64,000 nt of DNA from Streptomyces alanosinicus (lineage in GTDB: Bacteria > Actinomycetota > Actinomycetes > Streptomycetales > Streptomycetaceae): positions 62,001 to 126,000 of the forward strand of contig NZ_BMVG01000018.1 in assembly GCF_014650595.1 (NCBI RefSeq), given 5' to 3'. The first letter of the stretch is position 1. Every line of letters starts with the position of its first letter. Both the position numbers and the translations under genes were made by a program. The notes beneath the pieces are model-generated. The model worked only from the letters and a program-made list of their open reading frames with translations, was not told where the DNA came from and did no database searches. Positions 8,976 to 17,366 of the stretch are shown here, in pieces.

Positions 8976-9409
8976 CGTGTCGTCAGGGTCCCTTCAGCGC
9001 GGACACCGATGGTCAGCAGCAGGTTGGCGTAGGTACGGGTGTCGGCGGTGACGATCGCCAGCGCCAGGTCGGGTGAGCGGGCGGCGTCGTAGAACTCGAA
9101 GCGCCCGAGCGTGTCGACCGGGAGGGGCGCCAGCATCGAGCGGTACTCGGCGATGGCCGGTGGCTCCGGTTCGCCCTCGGGCGGGACCATCACGTGGGCC
9201 GACTCGACGGGCAGGGCGCGCAGCAGGACGTCGAGCACGGTGGTGACGTCCAGGAGGCCGGGAGCCAGGTTGAGGTGGACGGTTCTGGCGCGCGCGCCGG
9301 TGGCGGTGCTGGCCGGGTAGTGGCCGTCGGCGAGCAGGACGCGGGCGCCGTGACCGGCTCCGGCCAGCGATTCGAGGATGCCGGGATGCAGTAGTTCGGT
9401 CAGGAGCAC
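8972..9409 (-). CDS. fucU: L-fucose mutarotase (FucU/RbsD family)
   Basis: A 145-residue RbsD/FucU-fold protein. The N-terminal LLTELLHPGILESLA and the catalytic-loop LADGHYPA with its conserved His are characteristic. The family interconverts alpha and beta anomers of L-fucose (FucU) or ribose forms (RbsD). Because fuconate dehydratase and a secreted fucosidase are encoded beside it, the fucose assignment is favoured. It lies 33 bp downstream of the dehydratase and overlaps the zinc dehydrogenase, so it is firmly inside the operon. Confidence 0.88.
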   Translation of the reverse strand: MLLTELLHPGILESLAGAGHGARVLLADGHYPASTATGARARTVHLNLAPGLLDVTTVLDVLLRALPVESAHVMVPPEGEPEPPAIAEYRSMLAPLPVDTLGRFEFYDAARSPDLALAIVTADTRTYANLLLTIGVRAEGTLTTR

Positions 9410-9442
9410 GGGAGTTTCCTCTCCTTCCAGAGGTCCGGGACG

Positions 9443-10777
9443 TCAGACACGGGAGGACCAGACCGGACCGTCGGGGTACGAGAACTCCTTGAGGGACTCG
9501 GGGTGCATCTGCGCGCTCAGTCCCGGCAGCGTCGGCGTCAGGTAGTGGCCGTCGACGATGCGCACCGGCTCGACGAAGTGCTCGTGCAGATGGTCGACGT
9601 ACTCGATGACGCGGTCCTCGGTCGTGCCGGAGACGGCGACGTAGTCGAACATCGACAGGTGCTGGACCATCTCGCACAGGCCGACGCCGCCGGCGTGCGG
9701 GCAGACCGGCACCCCGAACTTGGCGGCGAGCAGCAGGATCGCGATGTTCTCGCCCACGCCGCCGACCCGCGCGGCGTCGATCTGCACGATGTCCACCGCG
9801 CCGGCCTGGAGGAGCTGCTTGAAGACGACCCGGTTGGCGATGTGCTCGCCGGTGGCGACCTTGATGGGGGTGACGGCATTGCGGACGGCGGCGTGGCCGA
9901 GGATGTCGTCGGGGGAGGTGGGCTCCTCGATCCAGTACGGCTGGTAGGGGGCCAGGGCGCGCATCCAGTCGATCGCGGCCTGGACGTCCCATCTCTGGTT
10001 GGCGTCCACCGCGATGCGGATGCCGTCGCCGACCGTCTCGCGGGCGGTGCGCATGCGCCGTACGTCGTCCTCCAGGGACGCGCCGACCTTCAGCTTGATC
10101 TGGGTGAAGCCGTCGGCGACGGCCTCGCGGGCGAGGCGGGCCAGCTTCTCGTCGGAGTAGCCGAGCCAGCCGGGGGTGGTGGTGTAGGCGGGGTAGCCCT
10201 GGTCGATCAGGTGGCCGATGCGCTGTTCACGGCCGGCTTCGGCGCGGCGCAGGATCTCCAGGGCCTCCTCGGGGGTGAGGGCGTCACTGAGCCAGCGGAA
10301 GTCGACCTGCGCGACCAGCTCCTGCGGGGACATCTCGCCGAGGAAGCGCCACACGGGCTTGCCCGCACGCTTGGCGGCCAGGTCCCAGGCGGCGTTGACG
10401 ACCGCTCCGGTGGCCATGTGGATGGCCCCCTTCTCCGGGCCCAGCCAGCGCAGTTGGGGGTCGTGGACCAGAGTGCGGGAGAACGCGCCGAGGTCGGAGC
10501 AGACCTCCTCGACCGAGAGGCCCACCACGTGCGGGGCGAGAGCCGCGATGGCGGCGGCCTGTACATCATTGCCGCGGCCGGTGGTGAAGGCCAGGGCGTG
10601 GCCCTCCAGGCCGTCGCCGGCGTCGGTGCGCAGGACGACGTAGGCGGCGGAGTAGTCGGGTTCCGGGTTCATCGCGTCCGACCCGTCCAGGTGCTCGGAC
10701 GTCGGGAAACGCACGTCCAGCACGTCCAGGGCGGTGATGCGGGCAACAGCCGGGGAAGCGGGCAGGGCGGATGACAT
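9443..10777 (-). CDS. L-fuconate dehydratase (enolase superfamily)
   Basis: A 444-residue mandelate-racemase-type enolase-superfamily enzyme that dehydrates L-fuconate to 2-keto-3-deoxy-L-fuconate. The base IKLKVG, the metal ligands in AVDANQRWD, WIEEPTSPDD and TGEHIANR, and the distal PHAGGVGL histidine all match the fuconate dehydratase layout. ATG 10777 has AGGAG 9 nt upstream; the reading frame stays open a further 570 bases but that stretch is antisense to the permease frame. No signal peptide. It is the most specific marker that the island handles fucose. Confidence 0.9.
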   Translation of the reverse strand: MSSALPASPAVARITALDVLDVRFPTSEHLDGSDAMNPEPDYSAAYVVLRTDAGDGLEGHALAFTTGRGNDVQAAAIAALAPHVVGLSVEEVCSDLGAFSRTLVHDPQLRWLGPEKGAIHMATGAVVNAAWDLAAKRAGKPVWRFLGEMSPQELVAQVDFRWLSDALTPEEALEILRRAEAGREQRIGHLIDQGYPAYTTTPGWLGYSDEKLARLAREAVADGFTQIKLKVGASLEDDVRRMRTARETVGDGIRIAVDANQRWDVQAAIDWMRALAPYQPYWIEEPTSPDDILGHAAVRNAVTPIKVATGEHIANRVVFKQLLQAGAVDIVQIDAARVGGVGENIAILLLAAKFGVPVCPHAGGVGLCEMVQHLSMFDYVAVSGTTEDRVIEYVDHLHEHFVEPVRIVDGHYLTPTLPGLSAQMHPESLKEFSYPDGPVWSSRV

Positions 10778-10872
10778 GGCGGCAACTCCTGTGAGGGCAG
10801 GGGCGGTACGGCCCCTTGCGACGAGGTGTGAGGCGGCGGAGGGTGTCGGGGTGGCCTGGACGACCGACCGGA

Positions 10873-11919
10873 TCACTCCTGGACCTTGCCGCCCGTGATG
10901 CGGGAGATGGTCAGCGCGACCAGGATGATCAGGCCGTTGAGGGCGCCGATCCACTGGGCGGGGACGCCTGCCAGCGTGAGCACGTTCTGGATCATGAACA
11001 GCAGCAGGATGCCGCTGAACGCCCCGAACATGGTGCCCTTGCCGCCATTGAGGCTGATCCCGCCGATGACGGCGGCGGCGAAGACGGTGAAGATGTAGCC
11101 GTTGCCCTGCGCCGAGGCGACGGAGGCCAGTCGTCCGGACAGCATCAGCCCGGCGAGGGCGGCGAGCACGCTGCCGGTGACGATGACGATCCACAGCACC
11201 CGGTCGGTGCGGATGCCGGCCGCCTTCGCGGCGTCGACGTTGCCGCCGATGGCGTACAGCGAACGGCCGAAGCTGGTCCAGCCGAGGACGACGATGGCGA
11301 CGGCGAACAGCAGCAGGCAGATCCAGATGGACGCGGGCATCCCGAACCATTCCGCGGTACCCAAGTACAGCATCGAAGGCGGGAGTTGGAAGAAGGTCTG
11401 ACCGCCGGAGATGCCGGTGAGGACACCGCGCAGGACGATCAGCATGCCGAGGGTGACGATGAAGCCGTTGAGGCCGAAGCGGATGATCAGCAGGGCGTTG
11501 ACCACGCCGACCAGCGCGCCCACGGCGAGCGTGACCGGGACCGCCCAGGCGCCGGGCAGGAGCCCGAGGCCGTGTCCGGCGCCGGTCGGCACCACGAGCC
11601 AGGCCGCCACACCGGGCGCGAGGCCCATGGTGGACTCCAGGGAGAGATCCATCTTCTTGACGATCAGGATCATCGCCTGGGCCAGGACCAGCAGGGCCAT
11701 CTCGGACATGGTCTGCAGGACGTTGATGAGGTTGTCCGCCTGCAGGAAGACGGGGTTGACGATCTGGCCGACGATCGCGATGACCGCGATCGCCGGTACG
11801 AGTGCCAGATCACGCAGTCGCGCGAGGGGTATCCGGCCGCCGAGCAAGGCCGTCCGCTTGGCCCGCGGCTCGGCGGTGGCCGTGTCCGCGAGTACGGTTT
11901 CAGGCATCACCTCAGGCAT
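10873..11919 (-). CDS. Sugar ABC transporter permease (RbsC/AraH type)
   Basis: A 348-residue integral membrane protein of the BPD_transp_2 family with about ten hydrophobic segments, which forms the membrane channel for carbohydrate import. The glycine-rich segment after GGNVDAAKAAGI is the typical coupling region. AAGGAG sits 8 nt before ATG 11919, and the gene overlaps the ATPase end by 8 bp. It would work as a dimer with the adjacent ATPase and lipoprotein. Substrate L-fucose or a fucosyl monosaccharide is inferred from the operon. Confidence 0.9.
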   Translation of the reverse strand: MPEVMPETVLADTATAEPRAKRTALLGGRIPLARLRDLALVPAIAVIAIVGQIVNPVFLQADNLINVLQTMSEMALLVLAQAMILIVKKMDLSLESTMGLAPGVAAWLVVPTGAGHGLGLLPGAWAVPVTLAVGALVGVVNALLIIRFGLNGFIVTLGMLIVLRGVLTGISGGQTFFQLPPSMLYLGTAEWFGMPASIWICLLLFAVAIVVLGWTSFGRSLYAIGGNVDAAKAAGIRTDRVLWIVIVTGSVLAALAGLMLSGRLASVASAQGNGYIFTVFAAAVIGGISLNGGKGTMFGAFSGILLLFMIQNVLTLAGVPAQWIGALNGLIILVALTISRITGGKVQE

Positions 11920-13474
11920 GCAGGTCCACTCCTTCCATCGCGGCCACGAGGTCGTGGTCGTGCCAGCCGCGGGCGATCTCTGAGGTCACACGGCCCTGGA
12001 ACATCACCAGGACCCGGTCGCACATGCGCAGGTCGTCGAGTTCGTCGGAGACGATGAGCACCCCCGTGCCGGCCTGCGCGGTCTCCTCGACCTTGCCGAG
12101 GAGGAACTCCTTGGAGCGCACATCCACGCCCGCGGTCGGGTTGATCAGGACCAGCAGACGCGGATCGTCGGCCAGGGCGCGGGCCATGACGACCTTCTGC
12201 TGGTTGCCTCCGGACAGGGCGGAGACGGGCAGTTCGGGCCCGGGAGTCTTGATCGCGAGGTTCTCGATCATGCCCTCGGCGAGCCGGTCCCGGCGGCCGC
12301 GGCTCAGGAACCCGCCCGGCCCGAGGCGCTTGGGTACGGACAGTGTGGCGTTGTCGGCGATCGACATATCGGGGACGAAACCCTGATGGTGGCGGTCCTC
12401 GGGGACGAACCCGGCGCCGGCGGCGAGCGCCGCGGGCACACTTCCCGGCCGTGGCCGGCTTCCGGCGATCTCCACCTCGCCCGCCGTCGGCGCCCGCAGC
12501 CCTACGACGGTCTCGGCGACCTCGGTGCGCCCGCTGCCGGCGGCGCCCGCGAGTCCCACGATCTCCCCGGCGGCCACCTCGAAACCGACGTCGTCGTACG
12601 CGTCGCCCCGCAGAGCCCGGACACTCAGCGCGGCCGTGGCGCCGGGGGTGAGGGTGCTCGCCCGTTCGCCTTGCCGGTCGACCGCCGCCTCGCCGGTCAT
12701 GGCGGCGACAAGCTCGGCGCGGGGCAGTTCCGCGACCGGGGCCGTGATGACGTGCCGGGCGTCGCGGAACACCGTCACCATGTCACAGATCTCGTAGATC
12801 TCCTGGAGATGGTGGCTGATGAACAGGAAGGTCACGCCCTGGCGCTGCAGGTCCCGGATGCGGCCGAACAGCCGGTTGACGGCAGCGCCGTCGAGTTGGG
12901 CGGTCGGCTCGTCGAGGATGATGAACCGTGCCCCGAAGGACAACGCGCGGGCGATCTCGACGAACTGCCTCTGCTCTACGCTCAGTTCACCGGCCGGGGC
13001 GTGCGGGTCGACGTCCACCGACCAGGTCGACAGCACATCCTGTGCGCGGCGACGGGTGGCCTGCCAGCTGATGAGCCGGCTGCGTCCGTGGTCGTGCCGG
13101 TTCAGAAAGAGGTTCTCGGCGACGGTCAGCGCGGGAATGATCGTCGACTTCTGGTAGACGCAGGCCACACGTTCCCGCCAGCCGTCTCGGTCGCTGGGCC
13201 GAGGGGCGGGCTCGCCGCCGAAGGTCACCGTTCCCTCGTCGGGGGTCTGCAGGCCGGTGAGGACCGACACCAGGGTCGACTTGCCTGCTCCGTTGCGGCC
13301 GACGAGCGCGTGGGTCTCGCCGGGCCGGACGGTGATCCGGGCGCCGTTCAGAGCCACCGTCGGACCGAATCGTTTGACTATGCCCGTCGCCTCGACGACG
13401 GGCGGGTCCACCAGGACCCGTCCGTCGTCCGCCGGGGCGGGCGCGGGGGTGACTGCTCGCTCCCCGTCGCTCAT
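11912..13474 (-). CDS. Sugar ABC transporter two-domain ATPase (RbsA/MglA type)
   Basis: A 520-residue protein with two fused nucleotide-binding domains. The first has Walker A GRNGAGKST, signature LSVEQRQ and Walker B IILDEPTAQLD. The second has a degenerate Walker A (GAAGSGRTE) but a good ABC signature, ALSGGNQQK, as is usual for this family. I start at ATG 13474 (residues MSDGERAV); the extra upstream codons lack domain content. It energises uptake by the permease it overlaps by 8 bp. Confidence 0.9.
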   Translation of the reverse strand: MSDGERAVTPAPAPADDGRVLVDPPVVEATGIVKRFGPTVALNGARITVRPGETHALVGRNGAGKSTLVSVLTGLQTPDEGTVTFGGEPAPRPSDRDGWRERVACVYQKSTIIPALTVAENLFLNRHDHGRSRLISWQATRRRAQDVLSTWSVDVDPHAPAGELSVEQRQFVEIARALSFGARFIILDEPTAQLDGAAVNRLFGRIRDLQRQGVTFLFISHHLQEIYEICDMVTVFRDARHVITAPVAELPRAELVAAMTGEAAVDRQGERASTLTPGATAALSVRALRGDAYDDVGFEVAAGEIVGLAGAAGSGRTEVAETVVGLRAPTAGEVEIAGSRPRPGSVPAALAAGAGFVPEDRHHQGFVPDMSIADNATLSVPKRLGPGGFLSRGRRDRLAEGMIENLAIKTPGPELPVSALSGGNQQKVVMARALADDPRLLVLINPTAGVDVRSKEFLLGKVEETAQAGTGVLIVSDELDDLRMCDRVLVMFQGRVTSEIARGWHDHDLVAAMEGVDLHA

Positions 13475-13517
13475 CTCAACCGCCTTGTGCTCGTGGGCCG
13501 TTGCGTGCCGAAAGGGA

Positions 13518-14582
13518 TCAGCCGAGGTTGTTGCCCCACAGGGACTTGTCATCGCTCTTCAGGCTCGGGACCCCGCCGTAGGTGCCGCCGTCGGCCGTGA
13601 CCAGCGGGGCGGAGAGCTGGTCCTCAAGCAGGCCGTCGCGGACCTGGATGATCGTGCTGTCGTGGTCGGTCTTGCCGGGCTTGAACGTCTTTCCGTCGAT
13701 CGCGGCCTTGAGGTAGTAGAGGGCGTACTTGGCATAGAGGTCGGCCGGCTGGGAGACGGTGGCGTCGATCTGACCGGCGGCGATGTCCTTGAGTTCCTCG
13801 GGGATGCCGTCGTTGGAGACGACGAAGACGTGCTTCTCGTCCTTGGGACCAGCCAACAGACCCTTCTGCTTGAGGACTTGGAGGGTGCCGGACAGGGCGA
13901 AGCTGGACTGCATGTAGATGCCCTTGATGTCCGGGTTGGCGGTCAGATCGGTCTGCAGCTTCTGCGCCGCGACCGCGCCGTCCCAGTTGGTGGCCTCCCC
14001 GAAGACCTTGATCCCGGGGTAGTTCTTCTTCATGCACGCGTTGAACGCCTCGGTGCGGTCACGGCCGTTGATGGAGGAGAGGTCGCCCTGCAGCATCGCG
14101 ACCTTGCCCTTGCCGCCGAGCTTGGCGCCGAGGAACTGGCAGGCCTTCTCGCCATAGGCACGGTTGTCGGCACGTACGACCATGTAGACCTTGCCCGTGT
14201 CGGGGCGGGTGTCGACGGTGACGACCGGGATGTGCTTCGCCTCCATCTGCGCCAGGGTGGGCGCGATGGCGGCGGTGTCCTGCGGGGCCATCGCGACGCC
14301 CTTCACGCCCTGGCTGATGAACGTCTGCGCGTTGGCGGTGAGTTTGGCGACGTCGTTCTGCGAGTTGGTGGTCTTCAGCTCCAGGCCCAGCTCCTTGGCG
14401 GACTGGGGCGTGTACTTGATGTAGGAGTTCCAGAAGTCGGTGTCGGAGCGCGGGTAGTCGACGCCGACCAGCGGTGCGCCACTCGACGAACCCGCACTGG
14501 TGGAGCCGCTGCCGCACGCGCTGAGCAGCGCCAGTGCGGACAGGGCGGTGACGGCGGAACAGAGGGCGTGTCTGACTCTCAT
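13518..14582 (-). CDS. Sugar-binding lipoprotein of ABC transporter
   Basis: A 354-residue periplasmic-binding-protein-like (Peripla_BP_4) receptor. The N-terminal signal ends in the lipobox LLSAC, so the mature protein is lipid-anchored outside the membrane. The fold resembles ribose/galactose binding proteins. GAGGAAG precedes ATG 14582. It is the first gene of the leftward operon, behind a good vegetative-type promoter at 14667-14696. Ligand specificity is inferred from neighbours as L-fucose or a fucosyl sugar. Confidence 0.88.
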   Translation of the reverse strand: MRVRHALCSAVTALSALALLSACGSGSTSAGSSSGAPLVGVDYPRSDTDFWNSYIKYTPQSAKELGLELKTTNSQNDVAKLTANAQTFISQGVKGVAMAPQDTAAIAPTLAQMEAKHIPVVTVDTRPDTGKVYMVVRADNRAYGEKACQFLGAKLGGKGKVAMLQGDLSSINGRDRTEAFNACMKKNYPGIKVFGEATNWDGAVAAQKLQTDLTANPDIKGIYMQSSFALSGTLQVLKQKGLLAGPKDEKHVFVVSNDGIPEELKDIAAGQIDATVSQPADLYAKYALYYLKAAIDGKTFKPGKTDHDSTIIQVRDGLLEDQLSAPLVTADGGTYGGVPSLKSDDKSLWGNNLG

Positions 14583-14666
14583 CGGTGCTTCCTCGCGCCG
14601 GTCCCGTAGCGGGAAATGTTGCGCCTCGACGACAGCTGCGTATCGCCGCGCGCTAGAGATGGGATG

Positions 14667-14696
14667 TTTATAGAGGCACGATCGGGCGCCTGTCCA
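14667..14696 (-). promoter_or_regulatory. Sigma-70-type promoter for sugar operon
   Basis: Read on the minus strand this is TGGACA, an 18-bp spacer, then TATAAA. That is close to the HrdB-type consensus and about 85 bp upstream of the binding-protein start. It is the best promoter-like match in the divergent region. Confidence 0.55.
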
Positions 14697-14787
14697 GACT
14701 TCCGTACAAGTAGTGCCGAAATCCCAGCTCATGCGCGCCCGCGAGCAAGGGGGCCGGGAGCCGAAGGAAATATGCATCCCATCAATA

Positions 14788-14803
14788 GCCATCGCCCGAT
14801 GGC
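14788..14803. promoter_or_regulatory. Perfect inverted repeat, operator candidate
   Basis: GCCATCG and CGATGGC are separated by CC. The symmetry, size and location between two divergent genes fit a dimeric repressor site, most simply for the FadR-type protein of the operon. No experimental support is available from sequence alone. Confidence 0.4.
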
Positions 14804-15050
14804 CCTGGTTGGCCACATCGCACCGCGAGACATTCCATGTTTGCATGCTCTCGATACATGACAGAGGCAAATAAATGGTGCAACTCGCCTGACGCTGCGG
14901 CCACTTTCATCCCTGCACACCGGTTGACATCCCAGGGACACATGGCGGACCTTCATGCGTAACAAGCGGCGCCTCATGCACAGCGGCCACGCCGACTCGT
15001 GTCGCCCTGTGTTCCCTCCCCTCTACCCCCTTCGCACCAGGGATGTCTCC

Positions 15051-17282
15051 ATGTCGAGTTCGATCAACAGACGCCACTTCCTGGCCGGTGCCACCTGCGT
15101 GGCCGCGGCGGCCGTTGCCGGAGGTGTGTTCGGCGCCGACGTCGCCCAGGCGGCGCCCAGCACATACACACCCGACTGGAACTCGGTCGACCAGCACCCG
15201 CCGGCCCCGGAGTGGTTCCAGGACGCGAAGTTCGGGATCTACTTCCACTGGGGTGTCTTCAGCGTCCCCGCGTTCGGCAACGAGTGGTACCCGCGCAGCA
15301 TGTACCAGGACGGAAGCAACGAGAACAAGCACCACATCGCGACCTACGGCCAGCCGTCGGCATGGCCGTACCACAACTTCATCAACGGGGCCCAGGACCT
15401 CGCGGGCAACTTCGTGAAGTTCGCGCCGAAGCTGAAGTCGGCCGGCGGGCAGTTCGACCCCGACGAGTGGGTGCAGTTGTTCGTCGATGCCGGTGCCAGG
15501 TTCGCCGGCCCGGTCGCCGAGCACCATGACGGCTTCTCGATGTGGGACAGCCAGGTCAACGAGTGGAACTCGGTGAACAAGGGCCCGGGACTCGACCTGC
15601 TGCACCTGTTCTCCACGGCCATCCGCGCCAAGGGACTGAAGCTGCTGGTGGCCATGCACCACGCGTACCACTTCAACGGCTACTACGAATTCGTCCCCGT
15701 GCAGACGGATCCCAGCCTCAAGAAGCTCTACGCGCAGACGGGTTCGGCCGCGGAGAACCAACGCTGGTTCGACAAGCTCAAGGAGGTCATCGACCGCGCT
15801 CAGCCCGACATCCTGTGGCAGGACTGGAAGCTGGACGCCGTCGACGAGACCCAGCGCCTGAACTTCCTGGCGTACTACTACAACCAGGCGGGCAGCTGGG
15901 GCCGTGAGGTGGTCGCCACCTACAAGGACGGCATGAACAGCAAGGGCGAGATCTTCGACTACGAACGCGGCGGCCCGGCCGACCTCACCACCCCGTACTG
16001 GCTGACCGACGACAGCATCTCCAGCAGCAGCTGGTGCTACACGCAGGGCATCGGCTACTACAGCATCCAGCAGATGCTGCACTCGTTCATCGACCGGGTC
16101 AGCAAGAACGGCAACGTGCTGCTGAACATCGCGCCGATGGCCGACGGCACCATCCCCCAGGCCCAGAAGGACATCCTCCTCGGTATCGGCGACCACCTGA
16201 AGCGCTTCGGCGAGTCGATATACGCGACCCGCGCCTGGACGGCGTACGGCGAGGGCCCGACGAAGATGGGCGGCGGCGCGTTCACCACCCCGCACGCCGG
16301 CACCCCGCAGGACATCCGCTTCACGCGCAACAAGGCCGACAACGTCCTGTACGCCACCGTCCTGGGCTGGCCCGGCAGCTCACTGACGATCAAGACCCTC
16401 AGCTCGGACCGGATCAACCTCTCCTCGCTGACCTCCGTGCAGCTCCTCGGCGACACCGCCGGCACCTACATCGACCTGCCGACGCCGACCCAGAGCTCCT
16501 CCGGCCTCACGGTCACCCTGCCGTCCTCGGCGCCCTACAACGCCAACGCCTACGTGCTGAAGCTCGCCTTCTCCGGCGCGATCCCCATCCTGAAACCGCT
16601 CGTCGGCGCCGTCGTGTTCGCGGACGTCGACTACACCGGCAAGGCCGCCGTGCTCACCGTCGGCGACTACACCGCGGACGAACTGACCACTGCCGGACTG
16701 GGAGCGCGCACCATCTCCTCCCTCCGGCCGGCCCCCGGCTACCAGGTGATCGGCTACGCGGAAGACAACTTCACCGGCACCTCCTGGACCTTCACCGCCG
16801 ACAACCCCGACCTCCGGGTCACCGGCGACAACGACCAGATCACCTCGCTGAAGGTCCAGTTCAACCCTGCGACGTACTTCCGGATCACCAACGCCACCGA
16901 CGGACTCGCCCTGGACAGCGGCGGCGGCGTGGCCTCCGGCGCCAACCTCAAGCAGTGGACCTGGGACGGCAGTTCGAACCTGCAGTGGCAGGCGGAGGCG
17001 GTCGGCGGTGGCTACTACAAGCTGGTCAACCGCACCAACGGCATGGTCGCCGACGGCTGGGGCGCCACCGCCGACGGATCCGCCGCGAGGCAGGCCCCCT
17101 GGAACGGTGGCACCAACCAGCAGTGGACGATCACCCACCGGGGCGGCGACCGCTACTCGATCGCCAACCGCACCACCGGCCTGGTCCTCGACGGCGGCGG
17201 CAACGTCGACTCGGGCTCCGCCACCAAGCAATGGACATACGGAAGCAGCACCAACCTGCTGTGGAGCTTCACCGCGCTGTAG
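15051..17282 (+). CDS. Secreted GH29 alpha-L-fucosidase with crystallin-like and ricin-type domains
   Basis: A 743-residue exported glycosidase. Residues 1-38 are a Tat signal (RRHFLAGA). The GH29 catalytic barrel covers about residues 40-420; the nucleophile is most likely the Asp in LWQDWKLD, and HHDGFSMWDS is a typical GH29 active-site segment. A beta/gamma-crystallin-like module follows at about 520-600 (VVFADVDYTGKAAVL), then a ricin-type CBM13 domain at about 610-743 with repeated Q-x-W motifs. The family releases terminal L-fucose from glycans. ATG 15051 has a weak AGGGA upstream; an in-frame upstream start adds no domain. It is divergent from the import operon that would take up its product. 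Confidence 0.9.
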   Translation: MSSSINRRHFLAGATCVAAAAVAGGVFGADVAQAAPSTYTPDWNSVDQHPPAPEWFQDAKFGIYFHWGVFSVPAFGNEWYPRSMYQDGSNENKHHIATYGQPSAWPYHNFINGAQDLAGNFVKFAPKLKSAGGQFDPDEWVQLFVDAGARFAGPVAEHHDGFSMWDSQVNEWNSVNKGPGLDLLHLFSTAIRAKGLKLLVAMHHAYHFNGYYEFVPVQTDPSLKKLYAQTGSAAENQRWFDKLKEVIDRAQPDILWQDWKLDAVDETQRLNFLAYYYNQAGSWGREVVATYKDGMNSKGEIFDYERGGPADLTTPYWLTDDSISSSSWCYTQGIGYYSIQQMLHSFIDRVSKNGNVLLNIAPMADGTIPQAQKDILLGIGDHLKRFGESIYATRAWTAYGEGPTKMGGGAFTTPHAGTPQDIRFTRNKADNVLYATVLGWPGSSLTIKTLSSDRINLSSLTSVQLLGDTAGTYIDLPTPTQSSSGLTVTLPSSAPYNANAYVLKLAFSGAIPILKPLVGAVVFADVDYTGKAAVLTVGDYTADELTTAGLGARTISSLRPAPGYQVIGYAEDNFTGTSWTFTADNPDLRVTGDNDQITSLKVQFNPATYFRITNATDGLALDSGGGVASGANLKQWTWDGSSNLQWQAEAVGGGYYKLVNRTNGMVADGWGATADGSAARQAPWNGGTNQQWTITHRGGDRYSIANRTTGLVLDGGGNVDSGSATKQWTYGSSTNLLWSFTAL

Positions 17283-17366
17283 CCGGCGAAGCCCGCCGCC
17301 GACGGTGCGAACGTCCATACCTCGAACTTCGACGCTGCCGGGCCTCACTCGGTGAAAGGGACAGAA

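Larger units (their letters stand above)
14583..15050. promoter_or_regulatory. Divergent regulatory region of fucoside island
   Basis: This 468-bp gene-free region separates the leftward transport/catabolic operon from the rightward fucosidase. It is distinctly less GC-rich than the genes around it. It holds a leftward promoter (14667-14696), an inverted repeat with arms ACTT and AAGT around a GTAC-containing core at 14700-14713, and a perfect 7-bp-arm inverted repeat at 14788-14803. A TTGACA hexamer at 14924-14929 faces the fucosidase gene but has no good -10 at normal spacing. These are candidate sites for the operon's FadR-type regulator. Confidence 0.6.

Noticed and set aside
10778..11350. 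A 191-residue N-terminal extension of fuconate dehydratase
   Set aside because: It is the permease gene in another frame; ATG 10777 has a proper ribosome site.
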